NCBI GenBank assembly: GCA_002452315.1 | Contig: DKFH01000173.1 | Location: forward strand, 4,270 to 10,453 | Direction: 5' to 3' | From: Anaerolineaceae bacterium UBA6801 | GTDB lineage: Bacteria; Chloroflexota; Anaerolineae; Anaerolineales; Anaerolineaceae | DNA: 6,184 nt | Shown here: one piece after another, positions 1 to 6,184 of the stretch | How the letters are laid out: each line of letters begins with the position of its first letter | Numbering within the stretch: the first letter of the stretch is position 1 | The notes under the pieces: model-generated | What the model was told of the DNA's origin: nothing | Database searches by the model: none | Seen by the model: the letters and a program-made list of their open reading frames with translations, nothing else | Translations under genes and position numbers: made by a program

Positions 1-788
1 CGCCCGGAGATGTAATCTTCCGTCAGCCGCTTCTCGGGGTTGGTAAAAACCTTTTCGGTTAAATCATATTCAACCAAATAGCCAGCCCGATCTTCATCCA
101 TGTTGAAAAACGCGGTGTAATCTGAAGCCCGCGCAGCTTGCTGCATGTTATGAGTCACGATGATAATTGTATAATCCTTCTTTAATTCCTGGATCAATTC
201 TTCAATACGAAGCGTGGCAATTGGGTCCAGTGCAGAGGCCGGTTCATCCATCAAAATTACGTTGGGTTTGACCGCCAGTGTGCGGGCGATGCACAGGCGC
301 TGCTGCTGCCCGCCTGACAGAGCCAACCCGCTTTGATCCAAAATATCTTTCACTTCATCCCATAGAGCCGCCTGGCGCAGGGATTGTTCTACAATCTCAT
401 CCATATTGCCTTTATAGTTTGTCACCTTTCGCACACCCCAGGCAACATTCTCATAAATACTTTTCGGGAACGGGTTCGGCTTTTGGAAAACCATGCCGAT
501 ATACCGTCTGACCTCAACCGGGTCGACACCATCCTCGTAAATGTTGATGCCATTAAAGATCACTTCCCCGGTGGCGTGATAGATCGGGATGAGTTCATTC
601 ATGCGATTAAACGCACGCAAAACGGTGCTTTTACCGCAACCAGATGGCCCGATGATTGCCGTTATTTTGTTACGTTCGAGTTTCAAGTTGGCATCCTTAA
701 CCGCCCGGAAATCACCGTAATATAAGTTCAGGTCTCTGGCTTCAATCGCGTAGCGGCCATTGCTGGATTCTAAGTTAAAACTGGCCAT
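1..788 (-). CDS. pstB: Phosphate ABC transporter ATP-binding protein PstB (partial, missing only the last residues)
   Basis: ATPase that powers phosphate import by PstC/PstA at the cytoplasmic face of the membrane. I translated the minus strand from the ATG at 788 and it stays open to the window edge: 262 full codons plus two bases (CG, so Arg). All ABC motifs are present: Walker A GPSGCGKST (47-55), Q-loop Gln102, signature LSGGQQQ (157-163), Walker B VILMDEP (177-183, catalytic Glu182), D-loop SALD (185-188) and H-loop His213. PstB-specific stretches include FNRMNEL and KPNPFPKSIYENV. The protein reads to EDYISGR; family members usually end about two residues later, so only a few codons and the stop should be missing. 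The ATG directly follows the pstA stop (TAG|ATG), with GGAGG inside the end of pstA about 6 nt upstream, so coupled translation is likely. A downstream phoU would be usual but lies outside the window. Confidence 0.97.
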   Translation of the reverse strand, partial: MASFNLESSNGRYAIEARDLNLYYGDFRAVKDANLKLERNKITAIIGPSGCGKSTVLRAFNRMNELIPIYHATGEVIFNGINIYEDGVDPVEVRRYIGMVFQKPNPFPKSIYENVAWGVRKVTNYKGNMDEIVEQSLRQAALWDEVKDILDQSGLALSGGQQQRLCIARTLAVKPNVILMDEPASALDPIATLRIEELIQELKKDYTIIIVTHNMQQAARASDYTAFFNMDEDRAGYLVEYDLTEKVFTNPEKRLTEDYISG

Positions 789-2066
789 CTATATCCTCCG
801 TGAGTATCTGTTGCGCAATAAGACTGCGATGGCATTCATAGAAAGTAACATCAATAAAAGGACAATAATTGCCCCTGCCGCAATATTCCGAAATACATCT
901 TGTGGGCGTGCGGTCCATTGATAGATTTGAATCGGCAGGGTGGTAAATTTGGAAAAAGGCCCATCGGGGTCAAAAGTGATAAAGGTAGATGCCCCCACCA
1001 CCACCAATGGTGCCGTTTCCCCGATAGCGCGGGAAATTGCCAAAATTGTCCCCGTCAGGATCCCTGGCAGCGCGCTTGGCAAGACGTGGTTCCAAACCGT
1101 CTGCCAGCGAGTAGCACCGATACCATAGCTGGCCTGGCGTAAGGAATCTGGCACAGCTTTAATCGCTTCCTGGGCATTGATGATAATGAGGGGCAGGATC
1201 AGCAGTCCCAGGGTCAGCCCTGCTGATAATATTGTGCGGCCGTTGGCGACTGTTGGATCTCCATATCCAAAAACCGCACCACTGGTGACCGGACCCAGCA
1301 GACGCACAAACAGAGCCAACCCAAGAATGCCATAAATGATGGATGGAACACCGGCGAGATTATTGATATTGGTTTGAATAATACGGTTGATGAAATTATC
1401 CTTGGCATATTCCTGCAAATAAATAGCTGAGCCTACACCGATCGGGAACGCAAAAATGATCGCAATCGAAATGGTCCACAGAGAGCCCAAAATAGCTGTT
1501 CTCACGCCCGCATTGAACGCATTGGAGGATTGGGGGGAAGTGATGAATCTGGGGCTGATCCAGCTTTTGAAGATCAAGTCGGCTTCTGTGTATCTTTCCA
1601 GCATCTCCTGCCGAATCTCATCTACTTTGAACAGAGATTCATATAAAGACCACTGTGCCACCGGTTTGGGTTCGACGACTCGCTCTAAAACAAGACTGTA
1701 AACATCCTCTTTGGAACGGTCTTCCCAGGGCATTTCACTCTCGAGGCGGCGCATCAGCCCGGCTGATACATGGTTACCAAGCACAATCACCAGGTCTTCT
1801 TTGGGCATCCGTTCTATTGGCACGCCATTGATCGCTAATTGTTCCGGTTGAATTTTATTTTCTATTGCTACATACCCAAAGGCGCTGTTGATGATGTTCA
1901 ACAGCAGCGTCGCCAGGGCAACAATCCCCACCAGTGTAGAAGTGGCAAATATTACCTGCCAAATTTTTCCAACGAAATGTCTCCTGGATAATTTTTCCGC
2001 TTCAGCAGAATATTCATGCTTTTCTGCTGCAGAAACGGAAATAGCTTTACCCGGCGTTACACTCAT
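789..2066 (-). CDS. pstA: Phosphate ABC transporter permease PstA with large extracytoplasmic loop
   Basis: Membrane subunit that forms the phosphate channel with PstC. The protein is 425 residues, far longer than the roughly 280-300 of typical PstA. A polar N-tail (1-32) precedes TM1 (about 34-60). A soluble, charged stretch follows (about 62-184), and then the permease core from about 186 with several hydrophobic helices. The EAA-type loop that contacts PstB is clear: EAIKAVPDSLRQASYGIGATRW (300-321, key residues E300, G315, G317). SRAIGETAPL (345-354) is a PstA/PstC hallmark. The start ATG overlaps the pstC stop (ATGA, 4 bp) and has GGGAGG 7 nt upstream, so the start is well supported. The extra loop has no domain I recognise; by topology it should lie outside, on the side where PstS docks. 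A comparable N-terminal extension (DUF3333) exists in some proteobacterial PstA, but I cannot claim homology. Confidence 0.95.
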   Translation of the reverse strand: MSVTPGKAISVSAAEKHEYSAEAEKLSRRHFVGKIWQVIFATSTLVGIVALATLLLNIINSAFGYVAIENKIQPEQLAINGVPIERMPKEDLVIVLGNHVSAGLMRRLESEMPWEDRSKEDVYSLVLERVVEPKPVAQWSLYESLFKVDEIRQEMLERYTEADLIFKSWISPRFITSPQSSNAFNAGVRTAILGSLWTISIAIIFAFPIGVGSAIYLQEYAKDNFINRIIQTNINNLAGVPSIIYGILGLALFVRLLGPVTSGAVFGYGDPTVANGRTILSAGLTLGLLILPLIIINAQEAIKAVPDSLRQASYGIGATRWQTVWNHVLPSALPGILTGTILAISRAIGETAPLVVVGASTFITFDPDGPFSKFTTLPIQIYQWTARPQDVFRNIAAGAIIVLLLMLLSMNAIAVLLRNRYSRRI

Positions 2067-3190
2067 TGATAAACCTCCCGGAATTTTTTCACAATCTTCT
2101 GGCTGATCACGTTGAGCGAAAGGGTCATGATGAAAAGCAGCAAACCAATCGCAAAAATGCTGTTGTAATCAAGCGAGTTATAACTCAGGTCACCACCGCT
2201 GATGCGAACAATATGGCCGGTCATGGTCTCCGCTGCTTCGAAAGGGTTAAATGTAAAATTGGGCCCCGCACCAGCCGCAATGGCCACAATCATCGTTTCG
2301 CCAATGGCACGTGACGTGGCGACAATAAAAGCGGCTGCAATGCCCGAAAAAGCCGCAGGCACCACCACTTGCAATGCCGTTTCAAACTTCGTTGCGCCCA
2401 ATCCATACGCTGCTTCCCGCAAAGAATTAGGGACTGCGCTGAGGGCATCCTCACTCATCGAACTGACCAGCGGAATGATCAAAATGCCGATCACGATTCC
2501 CGCAGAAGCAGTATTATAGATTGCCACCACATTTTTCCCCAGGATTGATTGCAACAAAGGCGTCATAAAAGTCAGGGCAAAATATCCGTAAACAACGGTC
2601 GGAATCCCTGCCAATACTTCCAAAATGGGTTTTAAAACGCTCCGAAACCGGTGGCTCGCGTATTCACTCAAGAAGATGGCCACACTCAGACCAATGGGAA
2701 GGGCAACGACCAGGGCAATCAAGCTCGTCATCAACGTCGCATTTACCAAAGCCCAAATCCCGAACCTGCCAATTTGGGGGTTCCAATCTGTCTTTCCAAA
2801 AAATTCCAGCAAAGTTACCTGATTAGCCTTTTCAATCGCCGATCCGTTTGCATGAAAAACCGGTTTCGTGTCCCTTGCACCTCGTTTGACGATCAACAGC
2901 CCGTTCCGAACTTCTACTACTCGCATTTCTTCATCGCTGAGGCGGATCAAATCACCTTCTTTGATGGTCGCCCCGGATTCACTCACAAAAAACTCCGTAG
3001 AGCCAATTTCAATATCCTGAATAATTGCTTTATTTGTGCTTTCCCACTGTTTACGAGTGAAAAAAAGCATGGATTCAGTGCCAAGCTCGATAATAATTCC
3101 GACGGTAATAAAAATGGATAATACACTTGAGAGGAGCAAAAAACCGTGGATGATTGATTCCCCAACACGTCTTTTCTTCTTTAGATTCAT
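2063..3190 (-). CDS. pstC: Phosphate ABC transporter permease PstC with inserted beta-rich loop
   Basis: Partner of PstA in the phosphate channel. I chose ATG at 3190 (375 residues) because a weak GAG ribosome site lies 7 nt upstream; the alternative TTG at 3196 would sit one base from it. Basic N-terminus (KKKRR), TM1 about 14-38, then an extracytoplasmic stretch (about 40-143), then the permease core from about 145. The EAA-type loop is EDALSAVPNSLREAAYGLGATKF (247-269) and the hallmark SRAIGETM is at 293-300. Residues 58-122 form an insertion not found in short PstC proteins, with the pattern GDLIRLSDEEMRVVEV, a turn, LLIVKRG, then a His and AxG. It resembles small beta modules ending in RG...T...H..G seen in other surface proteins, as far as I remember them. 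The gene ends in a 4-bp ATGA overlap with pstA. The weak ribosome site contrasts with the strong ones of pstS, pstA and pstB. Confidence 0.95.
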   Translation of the reverse strand: MNLKKKRRVGESIIHGFLLLSSVLSIFITVGIIIELGTESMLFFTRKQWESTNKAIIQDIEIGSTEFFVSESGATIKEGDLIRLSDEEMRVVEVRNGLLIVKRGARDTKPVFHANGSAIEKANQVTLLEFFGKTDWNPQIGRFGIWALVNATLMTSLIALVVALPIGLSVAIFLSEYASHRFRSVLKPILEVLAGIPTVVYGYFALTFMTPLLQSILGKNVVAIYNTASAGIVIGILIIPLVSSMSEDALSAVPNSLREAAYGLGATKFETALQVVVPAAFSGIAAAFIVATSRAIGETMIVAIAAGAGPNFTFNPFEAAETMTGHIVRISGGDLSYNSLDYNSIFAIGLLLFIMTLSLNVISQKIVKKFREVYQ

Positions 3191-3269
3191 CAGCAAACTC
3201 GCAGACCAATTTTTGTTTTAGAATTCTAGTTTTGATAATTGCTTCTATATTCTCATCGAACCGTTACAG

Positions 3270-3301
3270 GGTGACCAGCAAGTCGAAACTTGCTGGCCAC
3301 C
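3270..3301 (-). promoter_or_regulatory. RNA hairpin between pstS and pstC
   Basis: Minus-strand RNA can form a 14-bp stem (arms 3301-3288 and 3283-3270) closed by a UUCG loop, with a single G-U wobble. In the opposite strand that pair is an A-C mismatch, which points to a role in the pst transcript. No T run follows it in the direction of transcription, so it is not a classical terminator. Likely roles are protecting the 3' end of a pstS-only mRNA or partial attenuation, leaving more PstS than PstC/PstA. The role is inferred; the structure is directly visible. Confidence 0.72.
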
Positions 3302-3360
3302 ACTTTTCTTCAGGGTAAATCTTGCTTCTTTATTACGTCTTGTTTTAGCCCAATACCGAG

Positions 3361-4416
3361 CTACTTCATCGCATCCAGCCAGGCCTGGCGGGCTTTATTC
3401 AGTGCTTCTTCATTGGCAGGGAAGTAACCAACATCCACAATTTCCTCATTGACAAAGGTCAGCACAAAATTCAGGTAGCCAGCTACCTGCGGTTTTTCAC
3501 GCATGATACTCGCATCGGAGTACATGAACAGCGGGCGGGATAACGGGTAGGTATTGTTATCCACGTTTTCCTGTTCAGCTGTCACACCATCAATCACCAA
3601 AATTCTCAAGGTGTCCTGGTTTTCGGCATAGTAGGCGTACCCAAAATAACCAACGGCATAGGGGCTGCCCAGGATGCCCTGCACCAGCACATTGTCATCT
3701 TCGCTCAATTGCGTGTTGCTGGCCAGCAGGTGCGGCTCGTTGTTCTTATCGAATACCTCTTCGACAAAGAAATCAAAGGTACCGCTGTCTGTGCCGGGAA
3801 TGTAGCGCAGGATCTTTTCATTCGGCCATGCAGGATTGACATCAGCCCAGGTCTCAAAGCCTTCCCCGAAGATCATCGCCAGTTCTTCCATGGTCACTTC
3901 GGTCAGAAAGTCATTCTCCTGGCTGACGACCACCGCCAGTGCATCGGTGCCGATCCGAAATTCAATTGGTGTGCGGCCAATGGCTTCACAGCTGGCAATT
4001 TCTGAGTCCTTGATCTGGCGGCTGGCGTTGGAAATATCCGTCTCTCCCGCTACACAGAAGCGTTCATAGCCGGCACCAGAGCCAATGCTGTCAATCGTTA
4101 CATTACCGGCAAAGCCTTCGTCTTCAAATCGTTCGGCCATGCGCTCAGCCAGCGGGAACACGGTGGAACTCCCAGCGGTGATAATGTTTCCGCTGAGCTC
4201 CAGGGGATTGACCTCGGGAAGCACGGGTCCAGATTGAGGTTCTTCAACTTCGGGGTCTTCAACTACAAGTTCTTCAACTTCGGATTCTTCGACTACAGGT
4301 TCTTTAACTACATCTTCTACTTCATTGGTGGCCACGTTCGATTGCGGTGCACATGCTGCTACCAGCATGGACATCACCATCACGAGACCGAACAAAACAA
4401 TCATTTTACGACGCAT
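3361..4416 (-). CDS. pstS: Phosphate-binding lipoprotein PstS
   Basis: Extracytoplasmic receptor that delivers phosphate to PstC/PstA. ATG 4416 is preferred over an in-frame upstream start at 4467: AGGAG lies 5 nt before it and it begins a clean lipoprotein signal (RRK, hydrophobic core, VAAC with lipidated Cys22). The mature protein is 351-residue precursor minus 21. After Cys22 comes an acidic linker (about 23-68) that contains five tandem pentapeptides (36-60). The binding domain starts near 75: AGSSTVFPL (81-89), SIGSGAGYERF (110-120), the TDISNASR segment (127-133, with an Asp in the position expected to bind phosphate), and PGTDSGTFDFF (207-217), where the SGT lies at the start of a helix as in known PstS proteins. 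SPYAVGYFGYAYY (251-263) is another family block. It is first in the pst operon, 170 bp ahead of pstC. The family also includes sphX-like phosphate binders, but the neighbours make PstS firm. Confidence 0.95.
   Translation of the reverse strand: MRRKMIVLFGLVMVMSMLVAACAPQSNVATNEVEDVVKEPVVEESEVEELVVEDPEVEEPQSGPVLPEVNPLELSGNIITAGSSTVFPLAERMAERFEDEGFAGNVTIDSIGSGAGYERFCVAGETDISNASRQIKDSEIASCEAIGRTPIEFRIGTDALAVVVSQENDFLTEVTMEELAMIFGEGFETWADVNPAWPNEKILRYIPGTDSGTFDFFVEEVFDKNNEPHLLASNTQLSEDDNVLVQGILGSPYAVGYFGYAYYAENQDTLRILVIDGVTAEQENVDNNTYPLSRPLFMYSDASIMREKPQVAGYLNFVLTFVNEEIVDVGYFPANEEALNKARQAWLDAMK
4237..4311 (-). repeat. Five 15-bp tandem repeats in pstS encoding acidic pentapeptides
   Basis: Five in-frame 15-bp units encode VVKEP, VVEES, EVEEL, VVEDP and EVEEP (PstS residues 36-60). 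A degenerate sixth unit, NEVED, precedes them (4312-4326). The DNA units remain alike: the plus strand shows a recurring TTCTTCAACT-type core, and units starting with VV and EV partly alternate. Such repeats arise and change length by replication slippage. The encoded segment is acidic and unlikely to fold, and probably acts as a spacer between the lipid anchor and the binding domain. Confidence 0.85.
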
Positions 4417-4456
4417 TTTTTCTCCTTTTTGAGAATAAACATAGAATTTGTCCGAC

Positions 4457-4486
4457 AAGATAAGCATATCAGATGGTATTTAACAA
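4457..4486 (-). promoter_or_regulatory. Candidate core promoter of pstS
   Basis: On the minus strand TTGTTA (4486-4481) could be a -35 element and TATCTT (4462-4457) a -10 element, 18 bp apart, each matching four of six consensus bases. Transcription would start near 4450 and give a leader of about 34 nt before pstS. The match is weak, as is usual for activator-dependent promoters, and the putative PHO-box lies just upstream. A competing -10-like TATAAG exists at 4534-4529, upstream of the repeats, with only a poor -35. Confidence 0.3.
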
Positions 4487-4500
4487 CACCGCAACCCCCA

Positions 4501-4527
4501 ATTAAAGCTTGGTGAACATTTGTTAAC
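4501..4527 (-). promoter_or_regulatory. Putative PHO-box-like triple direct repeat upstream of pstS
   Basis: Read on the minus strand, three 7-bp elements start exactly 10 bp apart: GTTAACA (4527-4521), GTTCACC (4517-4511) and CTTTAAT (4507-4501, weaker). The middle element equals the GTTCACC half-site known from actinobacterial phosphate regulators of the PhoP/RegX3 type, and the first resembles the TTAACA half-site of Bacillus PhoP. Known boxes usually repeat every 11 bp, so the 10-bp period is a slight misfit. Its position, 85 bp upstream of the pstS start, suits an activator site for phosphate starvation. That a PhoB-like protein binds here is inference. Confidence 0.42.
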
Positions 4528-4654
4528 GCTTATAATTTAAAGGCCGATTTTCTTTAAAATTTGATTATTCAGCACCAATCAGGCCCGTATCGGCTATGAA
4601 TGTGTCATGAACAACCCAATAATTACGACCCCGTCCGCACCAGCTTGCGTTAAA

Positions 4655-4690
4655 CAAAAAATCCCGCAAGCATATTTCATCCTGCGGGAT
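4655..4690 (-). terminator. Rho-independent terminator of gnd
   Basis: On the minus strand the arms ATCCCGCAGG (4690-4681) and CTTGCGGGAT (4670-4661) form a 10-bp stem with one G-U wobble and a 10-nt loop. The stem is followed at once by a run of six T (the last stem T plus 4660-4656). It begins 33 bp after the gnd stop. The wobble becomes an A-C mismatch in plus-strand RNA and no T run follows on that side, so it acts only for minus-strand transcripts. It separates gnd from pst. Confidence 0.88.
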
Positions 4691-4723
4691 CAATCAGAAG
4701 TTGCTATCTAACACATGGTCAGG

Positions 4724-6130
4724 CTACCAATCCGTATGGAAGGTGCCTTCTTTATCCAGGCGGCGGTAAGTATGCGCCCCAAAAAAGTCACGCTGGGCCT
4801 GGGTCAGGTTGGCCGGAAGTCGTTCTGTCCTGTAGGCATCAAAGTAGGCCAAGGCTGAGCTGAGAGCATACACCGGGATGCCCATCGGGATGGCCATCGT
4901 CAGCACATACCGCAATGCACCCTGGCGTTTGACCACTTCACCCCGAAAATGGTCATCCATCAGCAGGTTATCCAGCACCGCATTCCGGTCATAGGCCTGC
5001 ATGATATCATCCAGCAGGTCTGCCCGGATGATGCAGCCAGCCCGCCAGATTTTAGCGATCTTTTTCATATCCAGGGCATAGCCATATTCATCAGAAGCTG
5101 CCTGCATCAACCCAAAACCCTGCGCGTAGGCCAGGATCATGCTAGCATACAAGGCTGCCCGTACCGCTGAAAGCAATTCCTCGCGGTCGCCCGAAAAAAC
5201 TGGGGCAGGTCCTTGAATGAGCTCATAAGCCGCTGTGCGCTGACCTTTCATCCCCGAGATAATCCGGCTGGCCACCGCCGCGTTGATGGTGTGTGTGGGT
5301 GCGCCTAAATCAAAGGCGTTCTGGCTGGTCCATTTGCCGGTGCCCTTTTGCTGTGCTTCATCCAGGATTACGTCCAAAAGCGGCTTGCCTGTTTCTTCAT
5401 CCATCTTTCTGAAGATCTTGTGGGTGATCTCGATCAGATAGGATGACAATTCGCCATCGTTCCACGCCTCAAACAGGTCCCCCAATTCGTCCGCCCCCAA
5501 GCCCAAGCCCCTGCTGAGTAAGTCATATACTTCGGCAATCAACTGCATGAGCGCGTATTCGATGCCGTTATGCACCATTTTCACATAATGCCCGGCACCC
5601 CCTGGCCCGACGTAATCAACGCACGGTTCTCCATCATAAGCCTTCGCAGCCGCAGCGGTGAAGATCTCCGCCAAAGCCGCCCAGGCCTCCTGGCTGCCAC
5701 CCGGCATGATGCTGGGGCCATGTAAGGCACCTTCCTCGCCGCCAGATACGCCCGCTCCAATGAACAACAATCCTTCCTTCTCCAAAGCGGTTGTGCGCCG
5801 CTCCGTATCCTCAAAAAATGAATTACCGCCGTCGATTAAGATATCCCCGGGATCGAGAAAAGGTTTGATATCATTGATCACTGCATCCACAGCCGGCCCA
5901 GCCTTGACCATGATCATAATCCGCCGCGGTTGTTCCACCTTAGCTGCTAATTCAGAATAGCTATAGGCCCCGAAGATGGCCTGATCATCCGTCAAACCAG
6001 CCACAAACTCCCTGGTGACCGACTCCGTTCGGTTGTAAACAGCCACCGGGTAACCCTTATTGGCAACATTTAATGCCAGATTCTGCCCCATCACACCCAA
6101 ACCAACCATCGCAAATTTTGCTTTATCCAT
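4724..6130 (-). CDS. gnd: 6-phosphogluconate dehydrogenase (decarboxylating), long type
   Basis: Cytoplasmic oxidative pentose-phosphate enzyme: 6-phosphogluconate plus NADP+ gives ribulose 5-phosphate, CO2 and NADPH. It is 468 residues, matching the long dimeric class. ATG 6130 was chosen because AGGAG lies 5 nt upstream; a TTG at 6133 would be only 2 nt away. The N-terminal Rossmann motif is GLGVMGQNLALN (10-21), and NRT (33-35) after the second strand indicates NADP preference. DGGNS (100-104), SGGEEGA (129-135) and the catalytic block HYVKMVHNGIEY (181-192, Lys184 and Glu191) are intact. GTGKWTSQ (263-270) and IWRAGCIIRA (361-370) belong to the helical C-domain. The tail QRDFFGAHTYRR (446-457, Arg447 and His453) normally completes the partner subunit's active site, and the protein ends in HTDW. 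No frameshift or missing key residue. It has its own terminator, so it is probably not cotranscribed with pst. Confidence 0.97.
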   Translation of the reverse strand: MDKAKFAMVGLGVMGQNLALNVANKGYPVAVYNRTESVTREFVAGLTDDQAIFGAYSYSELAAKVEQPRRIMIMVKAGPAVDAVINDIKPFLDPGDILIDGGNSFFEDTERRTTALEKEGLLFIGAGVSGGEEGALHGPSIMPGGSQEAWAALAEIFTAAAAKAYDGEPCVDYVGPGGAGHYVKMVHNGIEYALMQLIAEVYDLLSRGLGLGADELGDLFEAWNDGELSSYLIEITHKIFRKMDEETGKPLLDVILDEAQQKGTGKWTSQNAFDLGAPTHTINAAVASRIISGMKGQRTAAYELIQGPAPVFSGDREELLSAVRAALYASMILAYAQGFGLMQAASDEYGYALDMKKIAKIWRAGCIIRADLLDDIMQAYDRNAVLDNLLMDDHFRGEVVKRQGALRYVLTMAIPMGIPVYALSSALAYFDAYRTERLPANLTQAQRDFFGAHTYRRLDKEGTFHTDW

Positions 6131-6184
6131 CAAATCTCCTGATCTCTTTGTAATTCAGTAATCAACTGCAGCCTGGCAAATAAC
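6130..6184 (-). CDS. Possible C-terminal tail of an unknown upstream gene
   Basis: On the minus strand the frame from 6183 reads 17 residues (LFARLQLITELQRDQEI) and stops with TGA at 6132-6130, overlapping the gnd ATG by one base (TGATG). Such overlaps are common between cotranscribed genes, which is the only reason to list it. An open run this short occurs by chance often, and the tail is too short to match to any family. If real, the gene continues beyond the window and would be translationally coupled to gnd. Confidence 0.22.
   Translation of the reverse strand, partial: LFARLQLITELQRDQEI

Larger units (their letters stand above)
4417..4723. other. Intergenic region between gnd and pstS
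   Basis: This 307-bp stretch holds no convincing gene. From the gnd side it contains the gnd terminator (4655-4690), then about 95 bp (4561-4654) with no firm element except a short TTCAT direct repeat spaced 11 bp (4596-4611). AT-rich sequence with the PHO-box-like repeats (4501-4527), the candidate promoter (4457-4486) and the AGGAG ribosome site of pstS (4426-4422) follow. Open frames crossing it on the plus strand lack ribosome sites and family features. Confidence 0.7.

Noticed and set aside
278..725. Two overlapping plus-strand open frames near the window start
   Set aside because: Both are antisense to pstB, whose frame carries every ABC ATPase motif without interruption.
2651..3121. 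Plus-strand open frame of 156 codons
   Set aside because: It lies wholly inside pstC, which has clear family motifs on the other strand, and its translation has no recognisable domain.
3219..3228. Perfect 10-bp palindrome TAGAATTCTA in the pstS-pstC gap
   Set aside because: Palindromes this short are expected by chance in AT-rich DNA; it has no loop for an RNA hairpin and no second copy.
3270..3310. Plus-strand terminator (stem followed by ACTTTTCTT)
   Set aside because: The stem has an A-C mismatch in that orientation, the T run is short and broken, and no plus-strand gene precedes it.
4417..4467. Longer PstS start at 4467
   Set aside because: The extra 17 residues would precede and spoil the lipoprotein signal, and the AGGAG ribosome site fits the ATG at 4416.
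4234..4515. Plus-strand open frame coding for a Phe/Tyr/Asn-rich repetitive peptide
   Set aside because: It is the mirror of the acidic pentapeptide repeat in pstS; GAA-rich codons read in reverse give TTC. No ribosome site or family features.
4561..4595. Imperfect inverted repeats around GCCCGTATCGGC and TGATT/AATCA
   Set aside because: Stems are only 3-5 bp and not followed by a T run; not distinguishable from chance.

Overview
The window holds four and a half genes, all on the minus strand: a high-affinity phosphate import operon (pstS-pstC-pstA-pstB) and, upstream of it, the pentose-phosphate gene gnd. Reading in the direction of transcription (high to low coordinates), the order is: possible tail of an unknown gene, gnd, intrinsic terminator, pst promoter region, pstS, hairpin-bearing gap, pstC, pstA, pstB. 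pstB is cut by the window edge just before its stop. No RNA gene, mobile element, CRISPR array or plus-strand gene can be supported.

Organism: base composition is moderate, and PstS is a lipoprotein rather than a free periplasmic protein. PstC and PstA both carry unusually large loops after the first membrane helix, and start sites mostly have strong Shine-Dalgarno sequences. To me this fits Chloroflexota, perhaps Anaerolineae, from remembered family architecture. That is an inference and is not proven by this sequence.

How the parts work together: PstS captures phosphate outside the membrane on an acidic, repeat-built tether. PstC and PstA form the channel, and the PstB dimer drives it with ATP. 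pstC/pstA overlap as ATGA and pstA/pstB abut as TAG|ATG, so the three membrane-complex genes look translationally coupled. pstS is set apart from them by a 170-bp gap with a 14-bp RNA hairpin, and pstC has a weak ribosome site; together these would make the binding protein more abundant than the transporter. A triplicated 10-bp motif resembling known PHO-box half-sites lies upstream of pstS. gnd has its own terminator, so it is probably a separate transcription unit.

The window is mostly an ordinary housekeeping region. The points most worth a second look are the extracytoplasmic insertions in both permeases, the pentapeptide repeat tether in PstS, and the regulatory elements flanking pstS. 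I see no evidence for a wholly new system.
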